From the NCBI RefSeq assembly GCF_019739195.1, contig NZ_JAHHDS010000003.1, forward strand, positions 62,001 to 126,000: DNA of 64,000 nucleotides, given 5' to 3'. This stretch comes from Microcella sp. GTDB taxonomy: Bacteria > Actinomycetota > Actinomycetes > Actinomycetales > Microbacteriaceae. The notes beneath the pieces are model-generated. The model did no database searches and was not told the origin of the DNA. It saw only the letters and a list, made by a program, of their open reading frames with translations. Within the stretch, counting starts at the first letter, position 1; the number at the start of each line of letters is the position of its first letter. The position numbers and the translations under genes were made by a program. Positions 8,713-17,524 of this stretch are shown here, piece by piece.

Positions 8713-10485
8713 CTACGTGCCGTGCAGCTGCCGACGCAGCGTGTCGATGCGCGCCTGCAGCTGGGCGACCGTCGCCTGGCCCACCGCGGGCCCGCCGCAC
8801 TGCCGCCGCAGCTCGGCGTGGATGTGCCCGTGCGGCTGACCGGTGAGCTTCGCCCGCAGACCGACGAGGCTGTTGAGCAGCGACCGCTGCTCAGTGAGAG
8901 AACGGTAGAGCGCTTGCGGTGCCGGCTGCGAGGCAGGCCGTTCGGCCGCGCGGCGCGACTGGCGCTGCTGCCTGGCGTGCAGCACCTCGCGCACTTGGTC
9001 AGGCTCGAGAATGCCGGGCAGGCCGAGAAAGTCGAGCTCTTCGAGGCTGCCGACCTCCGCGAGGTATCCGAAGGTGTCGCCCTCGTAGAGCACGGTGTCG
9101 AACATCGCGCTCGACTCGAGCGCCCGGTACGTGAACTCGGCGAGTTCGGATTCGCTCGCCTTCTCCTCCCGCTCGGCCGCCGCGAGCAGGGCATCGTCGA
9201 GCAGCTCATCGCTCGCCCGGTCGAGCGCGTGGTCGCGCTCGCGCTCGAGCTCGCTCGCCAGTCGACGGATGCTCGGCACGCTCGGCACGAAGATCGATGC
9301 GATCTCACCGCGTCGGCGGGCGCGCACGAACCGCCCGATCGCCTGCGCGAAGTAGAGCGGCGTCGAGGCGCTCGTGGCGTAGACGCCCACCGCGAGCCGC
9401 GGCACATCGACGCCCTCGGAGACCATTCGCACGGCGACGAGCCAGCGTGCTTCCGACTCTGCGAACTCGGCGATGCGGGCAGACGCGCCGCTTTCGTCAC
9501 TCAGCACCACGACCGGCTCTTCCCCCGCGATCGAGGCCAGCAGTTCTGCATAGGCCCGCGCGGTCGCCTGGTCGGTGGCGATGACGAGGCCGCCTGCATC
9601 CGGAATCGCATGCCGCACTTCAGTCAGCCGAGTCTCGGCCGCTCGCAGCACACCGCTTATCCACTCGCCGCCGGGGTCGAGCGCCGTGCGCCAGGCCTGG
9701 GCCGTGATGTCTGCGGTGTCGTCTTGGCCGAGCACGGCCTCTATCTCGTCGCCCGTGGTCGTGCGCCACCGCGTGCGGCCGCCGTACGAGAGGAAGATGA
9801 CGGGCCGCACGACGCCGTCCCGAAGCGCGCGCCCGTAGCCGTACTGATAGTCGGTCTGCGAGAGGCGCACGCCGTCGGCGTCGGGCACGTAGCTCACGAA
9901 GGGAATTGGCGCCGTGTCGCTGCGGAACGGCGTGCCCGTCAGCGAGAGCCTGCGGGTGGCGCCGCCGAACGCCTCGCGCATGGCGTCGCCCCAGCTGAGG
10001 GCGTCACCGCCGTGGTGCACCTCGTCGAGAATCACGAGCGTCGTCGCTTGCTCGACGAGCACGCGGTGCACGAAGGGCTGTGCGGCGACTTGCGCGTAGG
10101 TCACCGCTGCGCCGTGGAACGCGCGCGGAATCAGGCGTGACGAGTTGCGAAACGCCGGATCAAGACGGATACCCACCCGATGCGCCGCGTCGGCCCACTG
10201 CCGCTTCAGGTGCTCGGTGGGTGCGACGACGATGACGCGTTCGACGGTGCGGCGCGCCAGCAGCTCGGCCGCGAGTCGCAGGGCGAAGGTCGTCTTGCCG
10301 GCACCCGGGGTCGCCGCTGCGAGAAAGTCGCGAGGCTCGGTCTCGAAGTACTGATCGAGAGCCTCGGCCTGCCAGGCCCTCAGCCTGTCGGCCGTGCCGC
10401 GTGCGGCGCGCTCGGGATACGCGGGTGACAGGTGCTCCGCGGCGAAGGTGCCCACGTGCGGGGCACGGCGGAAAGAAGCAGTCAC
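8713..10485 (-). CDS. Superfamily 2 DEAD/DEAH-box helicase
   Basis: A 590-residue helicase of the type III restriction/UvrB-like SF2 group. Motifs in order: Walker A TPGAGKTT around 59-66, DEVH at 154-157 in the Walker B position, motif III SLTGTPFRS around 181-189, and motif VI QAIGRFVRARR in the second RecA-like domain. The C-terminal ~200 residues are charged and helical with no recognised domain. No methyltransferase or nuclease gene is adjacent, so this is probably a stand-alone nucleic-acid helicase common in actinobacteria rather than a restriction subunit. The start is GTG with AAGG five bases upstream. Confidence 0.88.
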   Translation of the reverse strand: MTASFRRAPHVGTFAAEHLSPAYPERAARGTADRLRAWQAEALDQYFETEPRDFLAAATPGAGKTTFALRLAAELLARRTVERVIVVAPTEHLKRQWADAAHRVGIRLDPAFRNSSRLIPRAFHGAAVTYAQVAAQPFVHRVLVEQATTLVILDEVHHGGDALSWGDAMREAFGGATRRLSLTGTPFRSDTAPIPFVSYVPDADGVRLSQTDYQYGYGRALRDGVVRPVIFLSYGGRTRWRTTTGDEIEAVLGQDDTADITAQAWRTALDPGGEWISGVLRAAETRLTEVRHAIPDAGGLVIATDQATARAYAELLASIAGEEPVVVLSDESGASARIAEFAESEARWLVAVRMVSEGVDVPRLAVGVYATSASTPLYFAQAIGRFVRARRRGEIASIFVPSVPSIRRLASELERERDHALDRASDELLDDALLAAAEREEKASESELAEFTYRALESSAMFDTVLYEGDTFGYLAEVGSLEELDFLGLPGILEPDQVREVLHARQQRQSRRAAERPASQPAPQALYRSLTEQRSLLNSLVGLRAKLTGQPHGHIHAELRRQCGGPAVGQATVAQLQARIDTLRRQLHGT

Positions 10486-10558
10486 GAGACCTTGATGCTA
10501 GCCCAGCCCTCCGACGTCGCTGGGCGGTGCGGCAGGAGTCGCCGTCGCGCGGATCGCG

Positions 10559-11812
10559 TCAGTCGCCCCCGCCGTTGGGCACGCTTCCGCGCCGAGGCGA
10601 AGGGTCGCGCAGCAGGGATGCCCGCTGCACGGCGCCGCGCCCGAACTTCTCTGCCAACGCGTCGATGGCTCCTTCGGCCTCGCGCCATCCCTCGTCGTCG
10701 TCCCACAGCCCACGCGCGACGGCGCCTGTCGGCAGCAAATTCTCGGCGCGCACGCCGATGAGTCGCAGGCCACGACCGACGACGGGCGACGCCGCATAGA
10801 GGGCGCGCGCTTCGGTCGCGATGCGCTGCGCGACATCCGTCGGCTCAGCGAGCGTCTGCGAGCGCGTGATGGTCTCGAAGTCGCCGAAGCGCAGTTTGAC
10901 CGAGACCGTGCGGGTCACCCAGCCGCCGCGACGCAGCCGTTCGGCGACCCGGTCTGCCAGTCGTAGCAGCTCGCGGTCGATCGTGGCGCGATCGGTGATG
11001 TCGCGCTCGAAGGTCACCTCGTGACCGATCGACTTTTCGAGACGTTCCGGAGTCACCGAGCGCGCGTCTCGCCCGTTCGCGAGAGCGTGCAGGTGCCCAG
11101 CATTGGCCGGCCCGAGAGCGCGGGTGAGGGCGTCGAGCGGTGCATCGGCCACATCGCCGATGGTGCGCAGGCCGAGCCTCTCGAGTCGTTGAGCTGAAGC
11201 CGCGCCGACTCCCCAGAGCGCCGTGACCGGCTGGGGGTGTAAGAAGTCGAGGGTCGCGGTCGCGGGCACGACGAGCAGGCCGTCGGGTTTGGCACGGCCC
11301 GACGCAAGCTTGGCGACGAACTTCGTCGAAGCGGCGCCGACCGAGGCGACGAGACCCGTCTCGGCGCGGATGCGCGCTCGCAGCGCCGTGCCGATCGCGT
11401 ACGGCGGCCCGAAGAGGCCGACCGCTCCCGCCACGTCGAGGAACGCCTCATCGATGCTGAGCGGCTCGACGAGAGGCGTCACGTCACCGAGAATGCCCAT
11501 GACCGCGCTCGACGCCGCGGTGTAGCGCTCGTAGTGCGGTTCAAGCACGACCGCGTGCGGGCAGCGTCGCAGAGCGACTGCCATCGGCATGGCCGAGTTG
11601 ACGCCGTAGCGACGGGCTTCATAGGTGGCGGCAGTGACGACGGAGCGGGCCCCGCGGTGTCCCACGATGACGGGGTGACCGCGCAGCTCGGGCCGGTCGA
11701 GCAGCTCGACCGAGGCGAAGAAGGCGTCCATGTCGAGGTGCAGAATGTGCGCGCTGAGGTCAGCGGTCGGGGTCGAGGTGACCAGCCGACCGCTACCGTC
11801 TTGCTTGCTCAT
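10559..11812 (-). CDS. dinB: DNA polymerase IV (Y-family, DinB)
   Basis: A 417-residue translesion polymerase. The catalytic motifs are intact: LDMDAFFASVE with D27 and D29, and PLSIDEAFLDV with D121 and E122. Palm, fingers, thumb with helix-hairpin-helix (RLERLGLRTIGDVAD) and little-finger domain (SKxQTLAEPTD-like region) follow in order. The frame stays open far upstream, but the ATG at 11812 gives the normal DinB N-terminus. Its leader can form a long-range inverted repeat ending two bases before the start. It is the catalytically competent Y-family member of this window, in contrast to ImuB. Confidence 0.93.
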   Translation of the reverse strand: MSKQDGSGRLVTSTPTADLSAHILHLDMDAFFASVELLDRPELRGHPVIVGHRGARSVVTAATYEARRYGVNSAMPMAVALRRCPHAVVLEPHYERYTAASSAVMGILGDVTPLVEPLSIDEAFLDVAGAVGLFGPPYAIGTALRARIRAETGLVASVGAASTKFVAKLASGRAKPDGLLVVPATATLDFLHPQPVTALWGVGAASAQRLERLGLRTIGDVADAPLDALTRALGPANAGHLHALANGRDARSVTPERLEKSIGHEVTFERDITDRATIDRELLRLADRVAERLRRGGWVTRTVSVKLRFGDFETITRSQTLAEPTDVAQRIATEARALYAASPVVGRGLRLIGVRAENLLPTGAVARGLWDDDEGWREAEGAIDALAEKFGRGAVQRASLLRDPSPRRGSVPNGGGD

Positions 11813-11814
11813 GA

Positions 11815-11880
11815 CGAACGCCCCACGCGGCCATCCTGTCACCGTGCGCTGACGGTCGGCAGAGACGCGAGGGGCGTTCG
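11815..11880 (-). promoter_or_regulatory. Inverted repeat covering the dinB translation start region
   Basis: Ten-base perfect arms CGAACGCCCC (11815-11824) and GGGGCGTTCG (11871-11880) are separated by 46 bases. The intervening bases contain a smaller ACCGT/ACGGT stem (11841-11856). In a transcript reading into dinB the G-rich arm ends two bases before the ATG and contains the only plausible ribosome binding sequence. The structure could therefore sequester it. It could alternatively act as a terminator for the GlsB-like gene upstream on the same strand, although no T-run follows. Confidence 0.45.
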
Positions 11881-11895
11881 CGGTGCGGATGAGAC

Positions 11896-12153
11896 TTAGC
11901 GCTTGCGGGTGATGAGGCCCCACACGAGAATCACCAGAATCGAACCGCCGATGGCCAGCAACCAGGTGCCGATGCTGAAGAACTCGTCGACCGAGCCCAG
12001 ACCGAGCAGACTGCCGATCCAGCCGCCGACGAAGGCGCCGATGACACCCAGGATCAGGGTCGAGATCCAGCCGCCACCCTGCTTGCCCGGCAAGATCGCC
12101 TTCGCGATGGCGCCGGCGATGAGGCCGAGGAGGAGGAATGCGAGAAAGCCCAT
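11896..12153 (-). CDS. GlsB/YeaQ/YmgE family membrane protein
   Basis: An 85-residue protein with three hydrophobic helices and the family's Gly-rich pattern (LLLGLIAGAIAKAILPGKQGGGW, then GVIGAFVGGWIGSLLG). These are transglycosylase-associated, stress-related inner-membrane proteins whose biochemical role is unknown. A strong AAAGGAG ribosome binding site precedes the ATG. It is transcribed toward dinB with an 83-base gap that holds the inverted repeat described separately. Confidence 0.9.
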   Translation of the reverse strand: MGFLAFLLLGLIAGAIAKAILPGKQGGGWISTLILGVIGAFVGGWIGSLLGLGSVDEFFSIGTWLLAIGGSILVILVWGLITRKR

Positions 12154-12214
12154 GGGCTTCTCCTTTCGTTGGGGTGTTCCACTGTGGCACAGCGTGCGCG
12201 GGGGGCGATAGGTC

Positions 12215-12223
12215 TGACAGGCT
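12215..12223 (+). promoter_or_regulatory. Extended -10 box of a probable leaderless promoter (SGNH hydrolase gene)
   Basis: TGACAGGCT reads as TGn plus a weak -10 (CAGGCT). It ends six bases before the ATG at 12230. If used, the earlier in-frame ATG at 12224 would lie upstream of the transcription start. Confidence 0.3.
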
Positions 12224-12229
12224 ATGGCT

Positions 12230-12997
12230 ATGCCTCAGCTTCACCCGTGGTCGCGCTACGTGGCGATCGGCGACTCGTTCACCGAGGGCATCGGAGACCC
12301 CGAGCCGCAGAGCCCCGGGGGCACCCGCGGCTGGGCCGACCGCGTGGCCGAGGTGCTCGCCGAGCGCACCGAAGACTTCGCCTACGCGAACCTCGCGATT
12401 CGCGGTCGCCTCCTGCAGCAGATCGCTGACGAGCAGGTGGATGCTGCGCTCGCGCTGCGCCCCGACCTCATCTCTATCTCGGGCGGAGGCAACGACATCA
12501 TCCGGCCGGGCACCGACCCCGACCAGGTGGCTGAGCTGTTCGATGACACCATCGGCCGACTGCGGTCGAACGGCGCCACGGTCGTCATGTTCAACGGCCC
12601 CGACATCGGCATGACCCCGGTGCTGCGTCGCGTGCGCGGCAAAGTCGCCATCTACAACGAGAACCTGCGCTACGTCGCAGCCAAACACGACGCGATCGTC
12701 GCCGACATGTGGGCGTTGCGCCAGCTCAAGAACCCGCAGATGTGGGCGCCCGACCGCCTGCACTTTTCTCCCCTGGGCCACCACACGATCGCGATCATGA
12801 CGCTTGACGCTCTCGGTGTCGCGCATGATCTTGAACCCCTGCACCCCGAGCCTCTGCCGGTGCGCTCGTGGCGCTCGGCGCGCGGCGATGACATGGGGTG
12901 GGCGCGTGAGTACCTCGTGCCGTGGGTGGTCAGGCGCATTCGCCACCAATCGTCGGGTGACCTCGTGCGCCCCAAGCGGCCGACTCTGCCGGACTAA
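12230..12997 (+). CDS. SGNH/GDSL family hydrolase
   Basis: A 255-residue cytoplasmic esterase-like protein. SGNH blocks are visible: I with GDSFTEGIGD (catalytic Ser), III with SGGGNDI, and V with DRLHFSPLGHH (catalytic Asp and His). No signal peptide is seen, so an intracellular ester or acyl substrate is likely but unidentified. Two in-frame ATGs (12224 and 12230) are possible; I prefer 12230 because of the weak -10 six bases before it. The 3' end shares four bases (CTAA) with the convergent carboxypeptidase gene, leaving no room for a terminator. Confidence 0.88.
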   Translation: MPQLHPWSRYVAIGDSFTEGIGDPEPQSPGGTRGWADRVAEVLAERTEDFAYANLAIRGRLLQQIADEQVDAALALRPDLISISGGGNDIIRPGTDPDQVAELFDDTIGRLRSNGATVVMFNGPDIGMTPVLRRVRGKVAIYNENLRYVAAKHDAIVADMWALRQLKNPQMWAPDRLHFSPLGHHTIAIMTLDALGVAHDLEPLHPEPLPVRSWRSARGDDMGWAREYLVPWVVRRIRHQSSGDLVRPKRPTLPD

Positions 12998-14244
12998 CCG
13001 ACACCGAGCGCCGCGATGAGCTCCTTGAGGGGCTGCGCGAGACGCCAGTCGAGCGGTGGTTCGTTGATCGTCCCGATCCATTGCAGAGGCACGCGCACGC
13101 GCTCACTGGCATAGCGCACCTCGAGAGTCGGCTCGTCGTCGACGTCCACTCCGGGCTGCAGGTCAGACGCCCGCGCTGACACGACCGACACCATCTCGCC
13201 CCACACCACGTCGTCTACCCCGCTGGCGGTGCGCACCTCGGCGATGTCGCCCCACGGAGAGGTATAGCGCGCGACAAGTGAACCTTCAGGGACCAGCTCT
13301 ACCTCGTGGTAGTCGTCGCGCACGCTCAGCAAGAGCGCTCGGGCGTCTGCGGCGACGCGCGGTCCGTCAGGGCCGTTCAGCACGACGCCCACGACTCGAT
13401 GCTCGCCGGTCGGCCCCGCGTGCTCGGCCGAGAAGAGCAGCGACGAGCCCGAGGCACGCAGGGTGCCTGTTTTCAGCCCGGAGACTCCGTCGACGCCGAT
13501 GATCAGGTTGCGGTTCTCGAAACTGCCGATGCCAGGCACCGCGACGCGGGGCAGCGCGGCAGCGGCAGCGACCACCGGATCAGCCGTGGCGATGCGAGCG
13601 AGCCGCAGCAGTGAGCGCGGGCTCGCGCGATTCTCGGGCGAGAACCCGGTCGTATCTGCGACGCTGATGCCCATCAGGTCGTTCTCATCGAGCCAGCTGC
13701 GAGCCGCAGATAGGTAGGCGTCGACCGAACCGAATGCCCATACCGCGAGCGTCTCGGCATAGTTGTTCGCCGAGTGCACCATCATGAGCTCGATGACTGC
13801 CCGCTGGGTGATCGTGCCGCCGGCCGGAGCCGGTGCCGTCGTGCCGTTGATGGCCGCGTACCGCGAGACGAGTCGGCTATCGGCTGCGGTCAAGGTGAGG
13901 GTCGCACCGTCGGTTCCCGCTTCCATCGGATGCTCGTGCAGCACCACGAGCGCCGTGATCACCTTGGTCAACGAGGCGATCGGACGCGGCGTGTCGACAT
14001 CGACGCCGGCGAAGAGATGATCACTCTCGGCATCGCCGATCGCACTGCCGCCGTAACTCGGCAGCGCGACTTCGGCAGCAGGCGTCGCGACGGTCTCAAG
14101 CTCGAGCATCTGCGGCTCGATCGGCTCGAGCGGGGCCAGCAGCGCGAAGCCCGCGTAGGTCGAGGCCGCCAGCACCATTGCGGTGACGGCCGCAGCCGCT
14201 ACCGCACCCGCCCGTCGTCGCCGGACCGTCTGCGCCTCTGTCAT
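12994..14244 (-). CDS. D-alanyl-D-alanine carboxypeptidase (peptidase S11)
   Basis: A 416-residue penicillin-binding protein of low molecular mass that trims the terminal D-Ala of peptidoglycan stem peptides outside the membrane. An N-terminal Arg-rich segment and one hydrophobic helix (about residues 13-37) form a signal anchor. The three active-site motifs are present: SLTK from S91, SAN at 158-160, and KTG at 258-260. The C-terminal domain after about 310 resembles the beta-rich PBP5-type tail. It starts 16 bases after the lacI-type gene on the same strand and may be co-transcribed with it, though the functions are unrelated. Confidence 0.92.
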   Translation of the reverse strand: MTEAQTVRRRRAGAVAAAAVTAMVLAASTYAGFALLAPLEPIEPQMLELETVATPAAEVALPSYGGSAIGDAESDHLFAGVDVDTPRPIASLTKVITALVVLHEHPMEAGTDGATLTLTAADSRLVSRYAAINGTTAPAPAGGTITQRAVIELMMVHSANNYAETLAVWAFGSVDAYLSAARSWLDENDLMGISVADTTGFSPENRASPRSLLRLARIATADPVVAAAAALPRVAVPGIGSFENRNLIIGVDGVSGLKTGTLRASGSSLLFSAEHAGPTGEHRVVGVVLNGPDGPRVAADARALLLSVRDDYHEVELVPEGSLVARYTSPWGDIAEVRTASGVDDVVWGEMVSVVSARASDLQPGVDVDDEPTLEVRYASERVRVPLQWIGTINEPPLDWRLAQPLKELIAALGVG

Positions 14245-14260
14245 CGCCTGTCGAACACCA

Positions 14261-15283
14261 TCACGCCGAGTGGCGCCAAACGATCTCCGTGGGCAGCATC
14301 ACGCCCTGATCGGTCGGTGCGCCCGAGCGCACCTGCTCGAGCACGAGTTCGGCGGCCCGCGCGCCGAGCTGGCCGGCGGGCTGGCGCACCGTCGAGAGCT
14401 CGGGTTGTGCTCGATGCGCCCACGAGCTGTCGTCGAAGCCGATGATGCCGACGTCTGCGGGTACCGACCGACCAGCCGATCTCAGAGTCTCCATGGCTCC
14501 CGCCGCGACCGCGTCTGAGGCCGCGAACACGCCGTCGATGTCGGGGGCGATCTCGAGCAGCTCGCGCATGCCGGCCACTCCTGCCGCATAGGTGTAGAAG
14601 CGTTGCTGCGAGACGAGAGCGCTCTCGAAACGGGCACCGAGAGCATCCTGAAACCCGGCCAGGCGATCGCGGCCGCTGTCGCGATCGAGGCCAGCAGCGA
14701 CCATGCCGATGCGACGACGGCCCGTGGCCATCAGGCGCGAGGTGATCTCGCGGGCGGCCCCTCGGTTGTCGATGCCGACCCAGGGCAGCTGAGGCTGGTT
14801 GTCGGGTCGACCGATCATCACGGCGGGCAGACGCAGATCGGCGATGGCTTGCGAGATGGGGTCGCCCTCGCGCGCGGAGACGATGATGGCCCCGTCGACG
14901 AAGCCGCCGCCGAGGTACCCCGTCACGCGTTCAGAGTCGCGGTCGGTGTCGATCAGCAACGAGACGAGCTGATAATCGGCAGACGAGAGCGCCGCGTTGG
15001 CGCCGAGCAGAATCGCCCCGATGTTCGGGTCGTCGATAAAGACCGAGTCGGGCTCGTGCACGATGAGCGCGATCGCCCCGGACGACTGCTTGGCGAGATT
15101 ACGGGCGGCCGTGTTGCGCACGTATCCGACTTTCGCGATCGCGGCCTCGATCGCTTCTCGAGCAGCTGCTGAGACGTAGGGTTCGCCGTTCAGCACGCGC
15201 GAGACCGTGCCTCGCGACACGCCCGCTTCTGCCGCCACGTCAAAGATCGTGGCGCGCTTGAGTCGGGTCAACGAATCGGACAC
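14261..15283 (-). CDS. LacI-family transcriptional regulator of the galactoside locus
   Basis: A 340-residue repressor. The N-terminal helix-turn-helix is typical of LacI (TIFDVAAEAGVSRGTVSRVLNG), with the minor-groove hinge at AARNLAKQSSG. It is followed by a periplasmic-binding-protein-like ligand domain (FAASDAVAAGAME, GIIGFDDSSWA). It is divergent from the beta-galactosidase operon, whose promoter carries a perfect palindrome. The natural inference is local repression relieved by a galactose-containing inducer. The GTG start has TACACT six bases upstream, so its own mRNA is probably leaderless. Confidence 0.92.
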   Translation of the reverse strand: MSDSLTRLKRATIFDVAAEAGVSRGTVSRVLNGEPYVSAAAREAIEAAIAKVGYVRNTAARNLAKQSSGAIALIVHEPDSVFIDDPNIGAILLGANAALSSADYQLVSLLIDTDRDSERVTGYLGGGFVDGAIIVSAREGDPISQAIADLRLPAVMIGRPDNQPQLPWVGIDNRGAAREITSRLMATGRRRIGMVAAGLDRDSGRDRLAGFQDALGARFESALVSQQRFYTYAAGVAGMRELLEIAPDIDGVFAASDAVAAGAMETLRSAGRSVPADVGIIGFDDSSWAHRAQPELSTVRQPAGQLGARAAELVLEQVRSGAPTDQGVMLPTEIVWRHSA

Positions 15284-15289
15284 GCGCTC

Positions 15290-15295
15290 AGTGTA
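15290..15295 (-). promoter_or_regulatory. -10 box of a probable leaderless promoter (lacI-type gene)
   Basis: On the minus strand TACACT is followed by six bases and then the GTG at 15283. It lies about 75 bases from the operator, so direct autorepression through that site is not obvious. Confidence 0.45.
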
Positions 15296-15341
15296 ACCAG
15301 GCGGCGAGGGGGCCGACGGTGGCGCACCGGTCGACGAAGTG

Positions 15342-15369
15342 TTGACAGGAGCGCGATGGTCTGTCTACT
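15342..15369 (+). promoter_or_regulatory. Promoter of the galactoside utilisation operon
   Basis: A perfect TTGACA (15342-15347) is followed by a 16-base spacer and TCTACT (15364-15369; four of six matches to TATAAT). This is the best sigma-70-type promoter in the window. The transcript would have a leader of about 110 bases before the beta-galactosidase start at 15485. Confidence 0.75.
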
Positions 15370-15385
15370 CTGTGAGCGCTCACAG
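15370..15385. promoter_or_regulatory. LacI-type operator, perfect 16-bp palindrome
   Basis: CTGTGAGCGCTCACAG is identical on both strands. Its central GCGC and flanking GTGAGC/GCTCAC are the usual LacI-family operator style. It abuts the -10 element and covers the expected transcription start, so binding would block RNA polymerase. Confidence 0.85.
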
Positions 15386-15484
15386 AAAACCCACCCGGGC
15401 AACAGGTCACATCGATCTGTGCACGCTCCCAGGGGAGGGGGTTCGGAGCAACGACGATGTTGACCCGCCCCGGAAGGACGGACT

Positions 15485-17524
15485 GTGACCACTCCCCTGA
15501 CCCTCAGCAGCGAGCTGACGCTCGTGCCGGGCTGGGCGACGGGCACGATCACCCTCGGCTGCGACTACAACCCCGAGCAGTGGGATGAGGCGGTCTGGCA
15601 CGACGACATCGCCCTCATGTGCGAACTGGGCGTCGACCTGGTCGCCATCAACATCTTCGGCTGGGCGCAGCTGCAGCCGAAGCCCGGCCCCTTCGACTTC
15701 AGTCGCCTCGATCGCATCATCGAGCTGCTGCACGCAGCCGGAATCCGCGTGAATCTCGGCACGGGCACAGCCTCGCCGCCTCCGTGGCTCGCGCGCCTGC
15801 ATCCCGAGACGCTGCCGCAGGCCGCCGACGGCACCGTCGCGTGGCCCGGGGGGCGACAGGCATGGTGCCCGAGCTCTGCGGTCTTCCGGCAGAGGGCGCT
15901 CGAGCTCGTCACCGCCATGGCCGATCGTTTCGGCTCTCACCCCGCTGTGGCGCTGTGGCACGTGTCGAACGAGCTGGGCTGCCACAACGCGTTGTGCTAC
16001 TGCGACGAGTCGGCGATGGCGTTCCGCACCTGGCTGCGCGCCCGGTACGGCACCCTCGAGAACCTCAACGCTGCGTGGGGCACGGCGTTCTGGAGCCAGC
16101 GCTACGGGGTGTGGGAAGACGTGCTGCCGCCCCGCACCACGCGTTCAGCAGGCAACCCGGCGCAGCTGCTCGATTTCAAGCGCTTCTCCTCCGACGCGCT
16201 GCTCGAGTACTACCGGGCCGAGGCTGCCGTGCTGCGCGAGCGCTCAAAGGCTCCCGTCACCACGAACCTCATGGTCACGGCGCACATCCAGACGCAGAAC
16301 TACACCGACTGGGCGCCAGAGCTCGACCTCATCGCCAACGACCACTACCTCGACCACCGTCTCGCCGACCCACTGGCCGAGCTGGCGTTCAGCGCCGACC
16401 TCACGCGCGGGCTCGCGCAGGGAGGGCCGTGGATGCTCATGGAGACCTCGACGAGCGCCGTCAGCTGGCAGCCGGTCAATCACGCGAAGCGCGAGGGCGA
16501 ACTGGTGCGCACGGCACTGGGACACGTGGCCCGCGGTGCTGACTCGATCTGCTTCTTCCAGTGGCGGGCATCGCGCAGCGGCGCGGAGAAGTTCCACTCG
16601 GCACTGCTGCCGCACAGCGGAACGGCCGGAGAGGGCTGGGCGCAGAGCATCGAGCTCTCAGCACTGCTCGACAGGCTTACCCCGGTGGTCGGCTCGCGCG
16701 TTCACGCGCGCGCTGCTCTCGTTTTCTCGTGGGAGGCGTGGTGGGCCGCGGAAGGCGACTCGCAGCCGAGCAGCCTGCTGCGCTACCTGCCCGAGGCGCA
16801 CCGCTATCACCGCGCCCTGCGCGCCCTGGGCGTGACTGTCGATCTCGTCGCGCCGAACGCCGAGCTGTCGGGCTACAACCTGGTCGTCGTGCCGACCCTC
16901 TACACGCTGACGGATGCTGAGGCCGCGTCGATCGCGCACGCCGCCTCGACCGGCGCCACCGTGCTGGTCACGCCCTTCAGCGGCATCGTCGACGAGAGCG
17001 ACGCGATCCGCCTCGGCGGCTACCCCGGCGCCTTCCGCGATTTTCTCGGGCTCACGATCGACGAGTTCCGTCCGCTCGCCGCCGAGGCCACCGTGACACT
17101 CTCCTCCGGTGCGCGCGGCAGCATCTGGAGCGAGTCGGTGCGCGTGGCCGATGCCGAGGTGATCGCGACCTTCGTCGACGGGCCGGCCGCAGCATCCCCC
17201 GCTCTGACGCGTCGGGCTGTCGGCTCGGGCGCCGCGTGGTACACCGCGACCATGCTCGACGACGACGGGCTGCTCGCCCTGTTGCGCCGCTTGTGCGCTG
17301 ACTCCGACGTTCCGATCGTCGAGGTGGGTTTCGATGTCGACATCGTCACCAGGCGTTCGCCTTCCGCCGACTTCACCTTCATCATCAATCATCGCGACCT
17401 GCCCCTCACGGTGCCGGTCGCGGGTCTCGACCTGGTCTCGGGCGAGACGGTCGATGACGCCACTCCGCTAGCCGGCGGCTCGGTGCGCGTCGTCATGTCA
17501 GAGAGGAGCGATCGTGGCGCGTGA
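15485..17524 (+). CDS. Beta-galactosidase, glycoside hydrolase family 42
   Basis: A 679-residue cytoplasmic GH42 enzyme that hydrolyses terminal beta-galactosides. The TIM barrel begins with LGCDYNPEQWDEAVW. The acid/base glutamate is E163 in HVSNELG, and the nucleophile is E320 in LMETSTS. A Cys cluster (CHNALCYC, just after residue 165) matches the zinc site seen in several GH42 enzymes. A trimerisation and a small beta domain complete the length. The start is GTG. It is the first gene after the operator and overlaps the first permease gene by 11 bases. There is no signal peptide, so the substrate must be imported by the neighbouring ABC system. Confidence 0.94.
   Translation: MTTPLTLSSELTLVPGWATGTITLGCDYNPEQWDEAVWHDDIALMCELGVDLVAINIFGWAQLQPKPGPFDFSRLDRIIELLHAAGIRVNLGTGTASPPPWLARLHPETLPQAADGTVAWPGGRQAWCPSSAVFRQRALELVTAMADRFGSHPAVALWHVSNELGCHNALCYCDESAMAFRTWLRARYGTLENLNAAWGTAFWSQRYGVWEDVLPPRTTRSAGNPAQLLDFKRFSSDALLEYYRAEAAVLRERSKAPVTTNLMVTAHIQTQNYTDWAPELDLIANDHYLDHRLADPLAELAFSADLTRGLAQGGPWMLMETSTSAVSWQPVNHAKREGELVRTALGHVARGADSICFFQWRASRSGAEKFHSALLPHSGTAGEGWAQSIELSALLDRLTPVVGSRVHARAALVFSWEAWWAAEGDSQPSSLLRYLPEAHRYHRALRALGVTVDLVAPNAELSGYNLVVVPTLYTLTDAEAASIAHAASTGATVLVTPFSGIVDESDAIRLGGYPGAFRDFLGLTIDEFRPLAAEATVTLSSGARGSIWSESVRVADAEVIATFVDGPAAASPALTRRAVGSGAAWYTATMLDDDGLLALLRRLCADSDVPIVEVGFDVDIVTRRSPSADFTFIINHRDLPLTVPVAGLDLVSGETVDDATPLAGGSVRVVMSERSDRGA

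Noticed and set aside
8713-10485. Helicase as part of a restriction or anti-phage defence system
   Set aside because: No methyltransferase, nuclease or other defence gene is adjacent; neighbours are housekeeping genes. A defence role would be speculation.
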